Positions 11,523 through 21,235 of a DNA stretch of 64,000 nt are shown piece after piece. The DNA lies in the NCBI RefSeq assembly GCF_030272615.1, contig NC_081406.1, forward strand, positions 395,332,439 to 395,396,438, given 5' to 3'. The stretch's first letter is position 1. Every line of letters begins with the position of its first letter. This stretch comes from Cryptomeria japonica (lineage: Eukaryota; Streptophyta; Pinopsida; Cupressales; Cupressaceae). Under the pieces are notes generated by a model. The model had not been told where the DNA came from, did no database searches, and saw only the letters and a list, made by a program, of their open reading frames with translations. The position numbers and the translations under genes are program-made.

Positions 11523-12440
11523 CTATAGACTTCTCATTTGACTAATGTTCTTTGGAGGTGGCATTTCCATTATAGCCTGGACCTTCTCAGGATCAACCTC
11601 GATGCCCTTCTTTGAAATGATGTAGCCAAGTAGTTTACCAGATGTCACTCTGAATGCACACTTCTTTGGATTTAATCGAAGCTTGAACTTTTCCATTCTG
11701 TCAAGTATAGGACCTAACTCTTGAATATGTGTTGATCTTTTCATAGTCTTCACTAAGGTGTCATCAACATAATCTTCCATATTCTTATGCATCATGTCAT
11801 AAAGGATAGTTGTAACTGCTCTTTGATAGGTCGCTCCCATGTTCTTTAACGCAAATGGCATTACGTTCCAGCAAAAGGTTCCCCATGCACAGGTGAAGGC
11901 TGTCTTTTCTTGATCTCTAGGAGTGATTTTAATCTGATTGTAGCTGGAGAATCCATCCATTAGTGAGTACATCTCATACCCAGCTGTCATGTCGACTATC
12001 ATATCAATATTTGGCAATGGAAAGTCATCTTTTGGACATGCTTTATTGAGATCTCTAAAATCTATACAAACTCTGATAGATTTATCTGCCTTTGACATAG
12101 GTACTATGTTGGAAATCCATTCATCATAATCTATCGCCCTAATAAATCCAACTTTGAGTAGTTTCTCTAGTTCAGCTTTGACCAATAGTGCGACATGCGG
12201 GTGCATCTTACGAAGTTTTTGTTTATCTGGTTTTACTCCTGGTGTGATTGAGTGATGGTGCATAATGAGATCAGGATCCAAGCCTGGCATATCAGAGTAT
12301 GTCCATGCAAAATTTATTTTCTTCTCTAAGAATAGCTGAGTGAAATCCTTCAATTCCTCTGCTGATAGTGATTGAGCTATGTGAATAATTTGTGGTGTGT
12401 CTTGATTCCCAATATTCATTGGCTGAGTTGGCTCGATCAA
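11523..12440 (-). pseudogene. Gypsy reverse transcriptase (element B)
   Basis: The 305-codon open frame carries the ordered RT blocks: KLLKVGFIRAIDYDEWISN, then PMSKADKSIRVCIDFRDLN, KACPKDDFPLPNID, the FSSYNQIKI block, and the catalytic YVDD (residues about 218-221, in MEDYVDDTLVKT). It then gives LNPKKCAFRVTSGKLLGYI and ends with TAG right after MRSL, where intact relatives continue into the connection domain. Both active-site Asp residues of YVDD and the Asp in CIDFRDLN are present. The enzyme copies element RNA into cDNA in cytoplasmic particles. Element C holds a close relative of the first two thirds. Confidence 0.92.
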
Positions 12441-12455
12441 TATGGAAGACCGCTC

Positions 12456-13960
12456 CTAAAAATGACTGGGCAGTATACCAAGTATCTCACCTTCAGGTGC
12501 CTCAGAGAGGTTTTCACCTTTGGGTACATCCTTTATTTTCTCTTTTTTAGATTCTGACACCGCCACAAAGTGGTTTTTGCCATCAGATCTTTTATTTTTA
12601 TCTTTCCTATTTTTGCAACTAAGATACTTGATATCCTCTTCAGTCATATTTTCACTCCATTCACTGGTGGAAGAGTTAATAGGTTCGACTGCATTGAGAT
12701 AATAGGATAATGTATAGTCATTGGCAAAAATAGGTATATCCATGGGTTGATTCTGTAAAGTACAGTCAATCAATTTAGGATGTATTAAGGACAAATTTTG
12801 GATAGGTTCAAGAGTGTTCATGGTATTGTTATCACAGCTGTGGATCGAAAAGTCGAGTTCCAGAATGATACCTTGTGTAAGTGTCTCAAGACAAGGAAGA
12901 GTCAGATCATGATTATTAAAGTTCACGTTAATATTTAATTGATCTAATCCAATAGACATACTTATAACATTATTGACTAAGTCGGGATGGACGTCATGTC
13001 GTGGTTTAACAGCAACAAGACTGGTAGGCAATTTTTCATTGTTTGTATCAGATGATTTAGAATTTGAGGATGAGTGGGTATCATCATGAACAGGACTGTC
13101 ATTAGAGTCATTAGAATCATCAGAGTTATTGGATGAAGTTTCCAAGTCTCTTTCAGGTGATTTAGTAAGCATATGTATGGTATCAATACTAACATCTTTA
13201 ATGCTACAAATTCCTTCATATTGTAGTTCATTTTTCATTTGTATCTAACACACATGGTTACATGGTCTCATTATTTCTATGACTTTCTATCGTCTACTCC
13301 ATTCAGCTTCTTTTGGACTGACAGCTGGTTCTTGTTCTGCAGCTTCTAACTCTTCCTGTGTAGTGCTATAACTGATTTGTTCTGTTTTAGGATAAGGACA
13401 CATAGATGAGAAGCTTTCTGGTATTGTTCCTTCCTTCAATGCTTGTTCATAATTTTCTTGCCTCTTTTGTCTAATTTCTTGTATTTCCTTCTCTAGTTTT
13501 AGGCACATCAACTCTTGAGTATCATCTATGACACAACTAGATTCTTCTGGAGTTTTTGTAGCGAATGTGTTGGAAAGATAGTCAGGACCCCATTCTTACT
13601 CATTTTAATCAGTCTCTGAATCATCTACTTGTTGCCTGCCAGTATATGTGACTAGAACTTTTAATGATGCAAACAATTCTCTGATTCTTACAAATTCATC
13701 TCTTATATCTTTAGGAACCTCAACTTCTTGTATTATCATAGCTAATACCATCGAAGCTTGAGCATTGACTATTTCTTCTTTCTTGACTATTAATTCCTCT
13801 CTCTCTTTTCTAAAATCTTCTTTCGTTTGTTTAGTGTTTGCTTCATGTAATGTTAAAGGCGATATCTTTTTCAAGCCTTTAGACTTAGAAACATGTTTTT
13901 GTTCTGATGTCTTTTTAGGATTGTATCCTAGTCCAGCTTTATCATGTGTGGATTTGGTTT
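12456..13960 (-). pseudogene. Spacer region between G-patch and RT of element B
   Basis: The region holds three open stretches (13874-13605, 13511-13287, 13238-12456) separated by stops. They match 49020-50500 of element C, where the frame is longer. The protein is hydrophilic, with a Lys/Glu-rich helix (KEREELIVKKEEIV), a Ser/Asp/Asn-rich acidic stretch near 13130-13040, and the conserved GENLSEAPEGEILGILPSHF segment just before RT. I do not recognise a catalytic domain. Conservation between B and C shows it belonged to the element's polyprotein. Confidence 0.65.
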
Positions 13961-13964
13961 GTAG

Positions 13965-14100
13965 CTGAATTGGTTCAGTAATACCTTCTTTTTATTTGCC
14001 CAAAGGACTAGTACCTGAGTACCCCATGTGCTAAATCATTTTGTAACCACAACCATATTGGTTTGAGGAAATCTCACAATGTCGTACCTCCTCATTTGGA
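13965..14100 (-). pseudogene. G-patch domain downstream of protease (element B)
   Basis: The minus strand reads YKMI, stop, HMGYSGTSPLGK, stop, KEGITEPIQLQT, and then a GLGYNP motif near 13930. This is the Gly-rich G-patch pattern (hydrophobic-MGY-G-G-LG-GI-EPI), an RNA-binding module. Both stops replace Gln codons (CAG to TAG, CAA to TAA); element C keeps Gln at both sites. It lies between protease and RT, comparable to the G-patch that follows protease in betaretroviruses. Confidence 0.75.
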
Positions 14101-14243
14101 GTATCTTCTTTAAAGAGCCAGTTAAGCATAGCATCCTCTTCTATTTCATCTGCCAAGGAGGTAGAAGACTATATAAAGAGACCATCATATATAGTATTCA
14201 GAGCTGGAGTTTGTGTTCTCATAGCCTCTGATGGCTTGCCTAA

Positions 14244-14813
14244 CTATTTTGGTGATGGAGGAAGAGAAACTAATGATAATACCGGTTCTATCTTGTAGCT
14301 ATCCATGCCCGTATCTATAATCTTCAATCTCTTTTCTAAGTCTTTCATTAATGTTTCTAGATCTTCATTTGGAGAGGCTTCCCTATTATGAGGCACAAAA
14401 GTATCTGCACCTTTTGTGAATGCATTATAGATGACATTTGTATTAGCCATAATATTGACTTTAGCTCCATTATAAGGAAACTTTAAGCATTGGTGATATG
14501 TTGAGGGTACTGCCTTCATTTCATGAATCCATGGCCTACCCAGCAATATATTGTATGACAATGGAATATCGAGAACATGGAAAAGGACATCTCTCTCTAT
14601 CGTTCCCACTCTGATTGGTAATGATACCAAACCTTTGGAGGTCCTCTCTTCTTCATCATAGGCTTTAATTGTTATTTTCTTGCCTGGATCAATGACATTT
14701 TCAGAGAATCCTAGTTGTGTAAGCAGATGATAAGTATAGATATTCAACCCTGTCCCTCCATCTATCAAAACACATTTAACTCTATGTTTGTGGATCATGG
14801 CTTCAATATGCAA
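14244..14813 (-). pseudogene. Gypsy aspartic protease (element B, proximal copy)
   Basis: The 189-codon frame contains the retropepsin-type active site VLIDGGTGLN (residues 15-24), then VSLPIRVGTIERDVLFHV and the flap/C-terminal landmark SYNILLGRPWIHEMKAVPST. Protease cuts the Gag-Pol polyprotein. Most plant Tat elements have Ser or Ala after the active-site Gly; here it is Thr, against Ala in the duplicated copy at about 15580. The 809-bp tandem duplication includes the active site, so B has two copies of this part; only this one continues into the rest of protease. A TAG at 14817 separates it from the duplicated gag tail. Confidence 0.85.
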
Positions 14814-16293
14814 TGGCTAGTTATGTGGATGATTTAATGAGTTGTCATCTTCCTCAGAGAAGGTCAAATAGTGAGGTGAAGTCAGATGACCCACCATAGA
14901 TTGAAACCGATCAATGTCTAAATCTTTTGGAACGTTGGTAGTGAGTAATGCTTTGTGTAGAATTTCCTTGTGAGCATATGAGAGCTGTAGCAATTCAAAA
15001 ATTGAAATTTGAGCATTTGCCCTTTTCAACTGTTCAACCACGCTATATCCAGAGGATGATGATGAGGTTAATCTTTTAAACTTGTCCAAGGTTGATTCCT
15101 TTTGTTTATCTGGCATAGCTCTTGGATCTGATGTTTCTTGAGCCGGTTTGGAAGAACTAGCTCCTTGGAGGGTGACTTTCTTTTGAGATCTGGTCAGAGC
15201 TTTTGCATATCGTGATTCATTTAGTTTATCTTGAACTATAATCACATTGCAATATTTTGAGTGTGAAGATTCAATCATGTTGATAATGTTGTCCTGGCTA
15301 GCATAAGCATATTTTACCTTGGCACCTCCTTTGGTCTTTGAGGAATCACCTTGTTCATAAGTAGGCAAAGGGTCTTTAAATGCTTTATGATCAGCATTGG
15401 TTGGGTGATTCCCAGCAACAACTTTACCAGCGTCTATGAGATCCTGAATCTCATGTTTTAGCTTCATGCACTTGTTTATGTTATTTTCTTGCCTGGATCA
15501 ATGACATTTTCAGAGAATCCTAGTTGTGTAAGCAGATGATAAGTACAGATATTCAACCCTGCCCCTCCATCTATCAAAACACGTTTAACTCTATGTTTGT
15601 GGATCATGGCTTCAATATGCAATGACTGGTTATGTGGATGATTTAATGAGTTGTCATCTTCCTCAGAGAAGGTCAAATAGTGAGGTGAAGTCAGATGACC
15701 CACCATAGATTGAAACCGATCAATGTCTAAATCTTTTGGAATGTTGGTAGTGAGTAATGCTTTGTGTAGAATTTCCTTGTGAGTATATGAGAGCTGTAGC
15801 AATTCAAAAATTGAAATTTGAGCATTTGTCCTTTTCAACTGTTCAACCATGCTATATCCAGAGGATGATGATGAGGTTAATCTTTTAAACTTGTCCAAGG
15901 TTGATTCCTTTTGTTTATCTGGCATAGCTCTTGTATCTGATGTTTCTTGAGCTGGTTTGGAAGAACTAGCTCCTTGGAGGGTGACTTTCTTTTGAGATCT
16001 GGTCAGAGCTTTTGCATATCGTGATTCATTTGGTTTATCTTGAACTATAATCACATTGCAATATTTTGAGTGTGAAGGTTCAATCATGTTGATAATGTTG
16101 TCCTGGCTGGCATAAGCATATTTTACCTTGGCACCTCCTTTGGTCTTTGAGGAATCACCTTGTTCATAAGTAGGCAAAGGGTCTTTAAATGCTTTATGAT
16201 CAGCATTGGTTGGGTGATTCCCAACAACAACTTTACCAGCGTCTATGAGATCCTGAATCTCATGTTTTAGCTTCATGCACTTGTTTATGTTAT
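14670..16293 (-). repeat. 809-bp tandem duplication across gag tail and protease start
   Basis: The two units are 14670-15478 and 15479-16287. The hexamer TGTTAT is present at 14670-14675, at the junction 15479-15484 and at 16288-16293, so the duplication most likely arose between 6-bp microhomologies. The units are the same length and differ at 15 positions by my count: 14 transitions and one transversion. Since 809 is not a multiple of 3, the duplication breaks the reading frame at 15476. Confidence 0.93.
14817..15467 (-). pseudogene. Duplicated gag tail of element B (proximal copy)
   Basis: The 216-codon frame starts at MKLKHEIQDLIDAGK and ends at NSLNHPHN with a TAG. It repeats the C-terminal part of the gag frame at 15476-16546, with about ten amino-acid changes. 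It lacks the zinc-knuckle-like cluster, which lies just outside the duplicated unit. It is a by-product of the 809-bp duplication, not a separate gene. Confidence 0.85.
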
Positions 16294-16546
16294 GACCCTT
16301 ATTCCGATGGAAGTCACAGTATTCATTTTCTCTCCACCATCTTGTTTTGACATCTAGATCATATGGTCTTGAGTTATCTGGTAGTGTTATCAAGTTTTTT
16401 GCCGATAGAGTTTTGAAAGCCGACTCATATGATTCTTCAAGAGGAGTAAAATCACGCTTAGGTCTGGAAAGCCAAGGCTTTTCTTTGAACCATTCCTTTG
16501 TTTTCTTTGGCTGATTTTCTGCTGCAATTTTAGCAGCCTTAAGCAA
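15476..16546 (-). pseudogene. Gag C-terminal part with zinc-binding cluster (element B)
   Basis: The 356-codon frame begins MLKAAKIAAENQPKKTKEWF. The cluster YCDFHRNKGHNINKC (C-x2-H-x4-H-x4-C, residues 77-90) is the variant zinc knuckle of Tat gags, which binds RNA for packaging. A hydrophilic region with STLDKFKRLTSSSSSGYS follows, and then the protease active site VLIDGGAGLN near the end. The frame stops at GKKIT where the tandem duplication starts. The matching part of element C runs 47200-48250. Confidence 0.88.
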
Positions 16547-16631
16547 TTGTGTACCACTAGCCAGGTTTAATATTGTTGATTTTGAGTTGGTTTTGACAGT
16601 GTCTACTACTCCATCATTAACAACATTCTTG

Positions 16632-17780
16632 TTATTGTCTTTGGCAAATTTCCAATACTTGTTCCTCTTTAGAACTGGATCCTGTTTGTGTTTCTTTCCA
16701 AGGTGTGATATCTCCCTTTTTTATGAGCACATGTTCCATTCGAATGGCATTATCTACCATTTTGTTAAACGATGGGTCTACTTGCATTTGTATGCTATAT
16801 TTTAGTTTGGGGACCAAGTTATTGACAAATATATCCATTTTCTCAGAGTCTGGGATAGGTCGCAGGTACCTAGAGAACAACCTTCTCCAGCATTGGAGAA
16901 AAGTAAGAAGAGGTTCCCCTATTTTCTATTGAGTATTACAAAGATCAATCATATTCATAGGATGTCGAATGTTGTATGAGTATTGTTGTACAAATAGTTG
17001 GATTAGTTCTTCCAATGTTTTTATTCCTTTGGGTAGACTTGAGAACCATTCCATTGCTTGACCCCCTAAACTCCTTGGGAAGAGACACATAAGGTACGTT
17101 TGATCATGCATGAATTCCATACAAGCAGCACTAAATTCCCTGACATGATCTTGAGGACCTGAGGTACCATCATATTTATCAAATTTTGGGATTTCCACTC
17201 GTGAAGGGAATGGAGGCATGTGTAATTTCTTTTCAAATGGGAAGGGACATATTGCTTCCAGAGAATATTGGTACGGGGAATTGTCCTTTTTCTTCAGCTC
17301 TGTGAGCTCTATTCGCAAAGCTATTAACTGTTTGTGTACCATGAGTATAGGTGAGTCTTTCCTCTTAGTAACAAGTGTTTGAACATCATATCCAATAGGA
17401 AGTTTAGCACCTTGATTAGCTAGTTCTAAGAAATAGTCTTCCTTTTCTCGGACCATGATAGTTTTCATTATTTTTCTAAAGTCTTGGTCTTTCTGACAGT
17501 CCAGGATTTCTTTTTCTGGAGGTTTAGCAGCTTCGTCAGTCTCACTTGATGAAGAGCAGTCATTATGATTTTCAGGAATATTACAGTTTTTTTTGTTTCC
17601 ATCATTGTATTCTGTCTCATGTATAGTGGGAGATTTCGGTTCATCAAAAATCAGTCTGCCTGATGACGATGGTATGTCAGTGAGGGGATCCTTCACATAG
17701 AATGGATTATCTTGAGAAGTGAAGGTTTGTTCTTTGTCTTTGGCTTTTGTCTTACGAGAACTCCTGGTTTGAATAGGCAT
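16632..17780 (-). pseudogene. Gag N-terminal part (element B)
   Basis: The start is ATG at 17780 (MPIQTRSSRKTKAKDK), the same as in element C at 45983. Residues 1-284 are open, with the plant retrotransposon gag core near the end: DHVREFSAACMEF, LFPRSLGGQAMEWFSSLP and TLEELIQLFVQQYSYNIRHP. A stop at 16926 is followed by an open stretch (16880-16632) with IFVNNLVPKLKYSIQMQVD. Gag forms the particle that packages element RNA. There is no room for an upstream ORF; the 2.3-kb leader precedes it. Confidence 0.88.
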
Positions 17781-18189
17781 TTTTATGGATTAGTGTGACC
17801 TAGAGTTGTTTTGTGATGCAGAGGTCAAGATCAATTTCAGTGCTAGTTTGTTCTATTTAGCGTATTGTTTTGGGAGAAACAACTGAGATTTTGTCTGATT
17901 TCAGGAATGATCTATCTTGTCTAAGACGTTTTCCTGGGTTGATTCTAAAATTGTAACTAAGATTCAGTCTGATTTAGGAATGATATATCCTATGTAAGAC
18001 ATTATCTAAGTGACTTGAGTTTGACAGGTAGTTTTGATTGAACTAGCTGAAGGGTGATCGACCAAATCGTGCAACAAAAAATGGCAGAGGTACACTATCT
18101 TGATTTGTTTTATGCTTAGGAAAATGATAACCAGTATTATGTTCATTGTAGACTGTGTTTTTGGCAATTTTGAATGTTCTGTCTGACAA

Positions 18190-18480
18190 AACCAGAGACT
18201 TGTACGACTGGGTTTGCTAAACTGGATGACAATTTAGCAGTTATAGGATGACAAAAGTTTTGTTTCATATGAGTTGCTGTCTTATACCGTATGACTAATG
18301 GGCATGTGCAGAATGACAAAAGACTAAAGTCAATTATGTCTCGTACGAAATAGAATACAGTGTAGGATGATGAATGATTTAGACTCGTATGACAGAGAAT
18401 CTGCTATAGAACGACAATTGAGTAGATTCGTACGACACAGGACTGGTGCACCACGATAAATTAGCAGACTCGTAGGACTA
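18190..18480. repeat. TCGTACGA-type cluster, gag side of element B leader
   Basis: Exact TCGTACGA occurs at 18341-18348 and 18428-18435. Variants TTGTACGA, TCGTATGA and similar recur every 25-50 bp between conserved short phrases. The homologous cluster in element C is 45290-45570. Confidence 0.75.
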
Positions 18481-18545
18481 TTCACAGGGCAAAGACTAAA
18501 AATTATGAGTTTTCGGACTGCTAAGTATGACCAACTGAGTATGAC

Positions 18546-18772
18546 AAATTCTGAGATGGACTGATTTTTGACTGGGATTGACTATTTTCTGACACAGACA
18601 GAGTTTCGACTTAGGATGGACTAGTTTCTGACACAGACAAAGTTTCGACTTAAGATGGACTAGTTTCTGACACGGACAAAGTTTTGACTCAAGATGGACT
18701 AGTTTCTGACACAGACAGAGTTTCAACTTAAGATGGACTAGTTTCTAACACGGACAGAGTTTTGACTCACTG
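18546..18772. repeat. 39-bp tandem repeat in element B leader
   Basis: The unit is built on ATGGACTAGTTTCTGACACR followed by GACARAGTTTYGACTYA. About five to six copies are present; the corresponding place in element C (45030-45200) has about four. Because 39 is divisible by 3, one frame is open (18726-18496, a 13-residue repeat LCLCQKLVHLKSK), which is not evidence for a protein. Confidence 0.85.
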
Positions 18773-19229
18773 AGTTGTTTCCGGTGTTCATTGATTTTTG
18801 GTATTTCAGTTTTTTTTGTTTCAGGGATGAAAAACACAGAAAACAAGTAGTATTTATAGTGACTCCAATCACAGCATGCAAACCCTAAGGAATTTGGTGA
18901 GGAAAGAAAACCTTTGCTTGTAGACTCAGGTACACACCCAATAGCTAATCACAATATGGCCGCTGAGTCTCACGCAATGGATTCTCAATGTCATATTATC
19001 CAACTCCAAATGCTAATGGGGGCATGAAATGACAAGTATCTTGGGAGAGTTACTATCTCTCTTGCACAAAGATTATCCCCCTTTCGAAGATGAACCAGGT
19101 AGTTTCTAATTTTAAATTGGATTTAGTCAGGGATCCATTCAGTGCATCGAGGTATAAACTCAATTAAGAGGTCTCCCAGCCTTGAAAACCAAGGTTTAAT
19201 ATACCCGAAGGTACAGAGGAGAGCTATTC

Positions 19230-19517
19230 TTGAGCACTGCCGTTGACTTGATTTTCATCAAATCACGTTTATTTTATAGTGGGTTGGAGTACTTGGTGTC
19301 TAGCCATTCCCACTTAGGTCATTCCCCTCACACTAACCGTAACGGCTTTAAGAGTTTTTCAACCCCTCGGGAGGGTAGGCCTGCTAAAGATGTACAAATC
19401 TCAAACAAAGAAGAAACTTCAAGGGTTTGGATTTCTAATTGTCTAGAAAAAGACAAGAGCATACTCTCCTACCTCTCAGAATCTTCTAAAAGCACAAAAG
19501 ACAGATTTGTTCTTTAA
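19230..19517 (+). other. Conserved antisense ORF in element B leader (95 codons)
   Basis: The ORF runs opposite to element B and encodes a basic, Ser-rich peptide (for example SRLFYSGLEYLVSSHSHLG and FKSFSTPREGRPAKDVQISN). The element C counterpart (44555-44286) is also open and starts a few codons further in; differences are scattered amino-acid changes. No known domain is recognised. It may be an accident of recent divergence, or a conserved structural stretch of the leader. Confidence 0.4.
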
Positions 19518-19759
19518 CCAGAAAGAAAGTTAGGTTCCTAAAAATGAATTTAAAGAATACACGATGTTTAATCGATTCTCCTTAGGCAACCTGCAAAGAC
19601 AACGAATCAGTAGTCATATTGTCTTTGTGCGGCAAGCAATATTCTTCGACAAGCATTCTGCAAAAACTAGTTAGGCTGTGAAAAACTCTAAGACAGATAG
19701 ATAAACAGTCAAGGTCAGTCGTCAAAAATGAAAAATATGAAATTTTGCCTCCTATACTA

Positions 19760-19990
19760 GAAAATACAGAATTGTACGACAAAGTCTCAACTCATACGAG
19801 ACAGGATACAGTATAGTACGAGACCAGATTGCTGATGATGTTGACTCATACGACAGATGATTACTACTCATACAACAGAGGATCTGCTCGTACGATAGAG
19901 TGTCTACTCATACGATAATATGTTTTTAATTTGTGTGACGCCTGCAATTTGTCATTTCACCCTATGGAAATTGTCGTACGAGATGTACGG
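19760..19990. repeat. TCGTACGA-type cluster, LTR side of element B leader
   Basis: Exact TCGTACGA is at 19888-19895 and 19974-19981. Variants such as TCATACGA, TAGTACGA and TCATACAA recur about every 25 bp between 19770 and 19915. The homologous cluster in element C is 43815-44035. Confidence 0.78.
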
Positions 19991-20077
19991 ACAAAAAACC
20001 GAAAATCTGAAACCTGGAAAATAAGAAAAAATAAAGCAGTCAGTCTTGGAGGCCAAAAAAAAATGTAGTCTTCGGGC

Positions 20078-20097
20078 CCCACGGTGGGCGCTAGAGA
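20078..20097 (-). promoter_or_regulatory. Primer-binding site of element B
   Basis: On the minus strand TAGCGCCCACCGTGGGGCCC begins four bases after the LTR end. Element C has TGGCGCCCACCATGGGGTCC at the same place. The likely ancestral form is TGGCGCCCACCGTGGGGCCC, pairing with a tRNA 3' end that I cannot name with certainty. B has lost the first G to A. Confidence 0.75.
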
Positions 20098-21230
20098 TGT
20101 GTGTGTGAAAAAGTGAACCTATAGCTGCAAGCACAACACTTCAATTAAGTCATTATATGCATGGTTAGTAATCAATAATCAATAAGAAATAAACCATAGC
20201 AAAGCAACTAATTGCCTTCTAAAAGATGCGAGTATAAGATTGCTCTCAGATTTTTATAAGCAATATCAGTGACTAGACTACACCAAGATGAAGGATTTAA
20301 TCTATATGATATTAAGCTATATGGATGCAAGATGGATGAATAATTCAAGCAAATTCAAGCAACAATGCATGCAAGCAATAATGAATGTAAAATGGATGCA
20401 ACTAATCTAAAAAAGCACAATGATTTCAATGACTTCAGAGTGAAATTAGCATGATAATAATTTCCAAGCGTGTTCTCAAAAATCTCTGGGGTGAATTGGA
20501 ATGAGAGCTGAAGACTGAATTTATAGAGAATTACAAAAAGCTCAATTTAGGATTAATTGAAAATAATTGAGAAATCAGGTTGAGTTAACCTTGAGATAGA
20601 TTCCAATTATAGTTTAATTGAAATGCATTCAAATTAGAAGTCCAAGTTGCATTGGAAAATAATAATAAACTAGTTCCATGCATATCTGATAAAAATAGAT
20701 AATTCTTCAATTTAATCAAGAAAAGAGTTTTCTTAATGCAGCTGAACTTCTTTTCTTGAAAAGCTTTGAGTTCCAATTTTAGAGAATAATTCAACAATTC
20801 AATTAAATTGCTTTACTAATTTCAAGTTCTAAATTAAGAAAAAGAAATAATATCTCAAGTTTGATTTCTCTCTGAATTCAATTCTTTTGACTTTTCTTTC
20901 AATTCAACTCTTTGTAATAAATTAATTCATCTTTTGTAATAAATTAATCCTTTCGCATGGTTGAATGGCAAATTTATTAATTAATTAAATATGCAAAGAT
21001 ATTTAATAAATTAAAATGGGATAATTGATCAAAATGATTATTCTTGAAATAATTCAATTAATTAAATAAATATTTAATTAACATTGTGTGATTGATTTGC
21101 CATGTGATTTTTGATAATTAAAGAATTAATAATGTGCTCAAGATTGATTTAATTGCCTTTGGTTAGGACCTTGGTGATGTTGTCAAGATTAGGGGCCCAT
21201 GGTTTAGATGACCAATTTTAGGGTATTATA
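20098..21230 (-). repeat. 5' LTR of element B (1133 bp)
   Basis: The edges are fixed by comparison with the element C LTR. The outer end reads TATAATACCCTAAAATTGG (C has TGTAATACCC, so the first G became A) and the inner end is CACACACACA. A TATA-like CTATAAA lies near 20520. The five bases after the outer end, GAAAC (21231-21235), should be the target duplication; its partner is off-window. Confidence 0.92.
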
Positions 21231-21235
21231 GAAAC

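Larger units (their letters stand above)
17781..20077 (-). other. Leader of element B (5' UTR-like)
   Basis: This is 2.3 kb of non-coding sequence between primer-binding site and gag, matched almost end to end by 43726-45982 of element C. It contains two TCGTACGA-type clusters (18190-18475 and 19760-19985), a 39-bp tandem repeat (18546-18772) and a conserved antisense ORF (19230-19517). Confidence 0.8.
3966..21230 (-). mobile_element. Element B: Tat-type Ty3/Gypsy retrotransposon, 5' part complete, 3' LTR off-window
   Basis: On the minus strand the order is 5' LTR (20098-21230), primer-binding site, 2.3-kb leader, gag (from 17780), protease (about 14.8 kb), G-patch (about 14.05 kb), spacer, RT (12440-11523), RNase H (11306), second RNase H (about 10.9 kb), integrase (10273-9374), then more than 5 kb of 3' region with an antisense PMD pseudogene. 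Two RNases H after RT is the known dual-RNH arrangement of the Tat clade. Many stops and missing catalytic residues show it is dead. No copy of its LTR is found between 1 and 9000. The simplest reading is that element A landed in B's 3' region and B's 3' LTR lies to the left of the window. Confidence 0.8.

Noticed and set aside
18496-18726. Cys/Leu-rich repeat protein
   Set aside because: It is the translation of the 39-bp tandem repeat on the antisense strand; no start context and no conservation of frame in element C.
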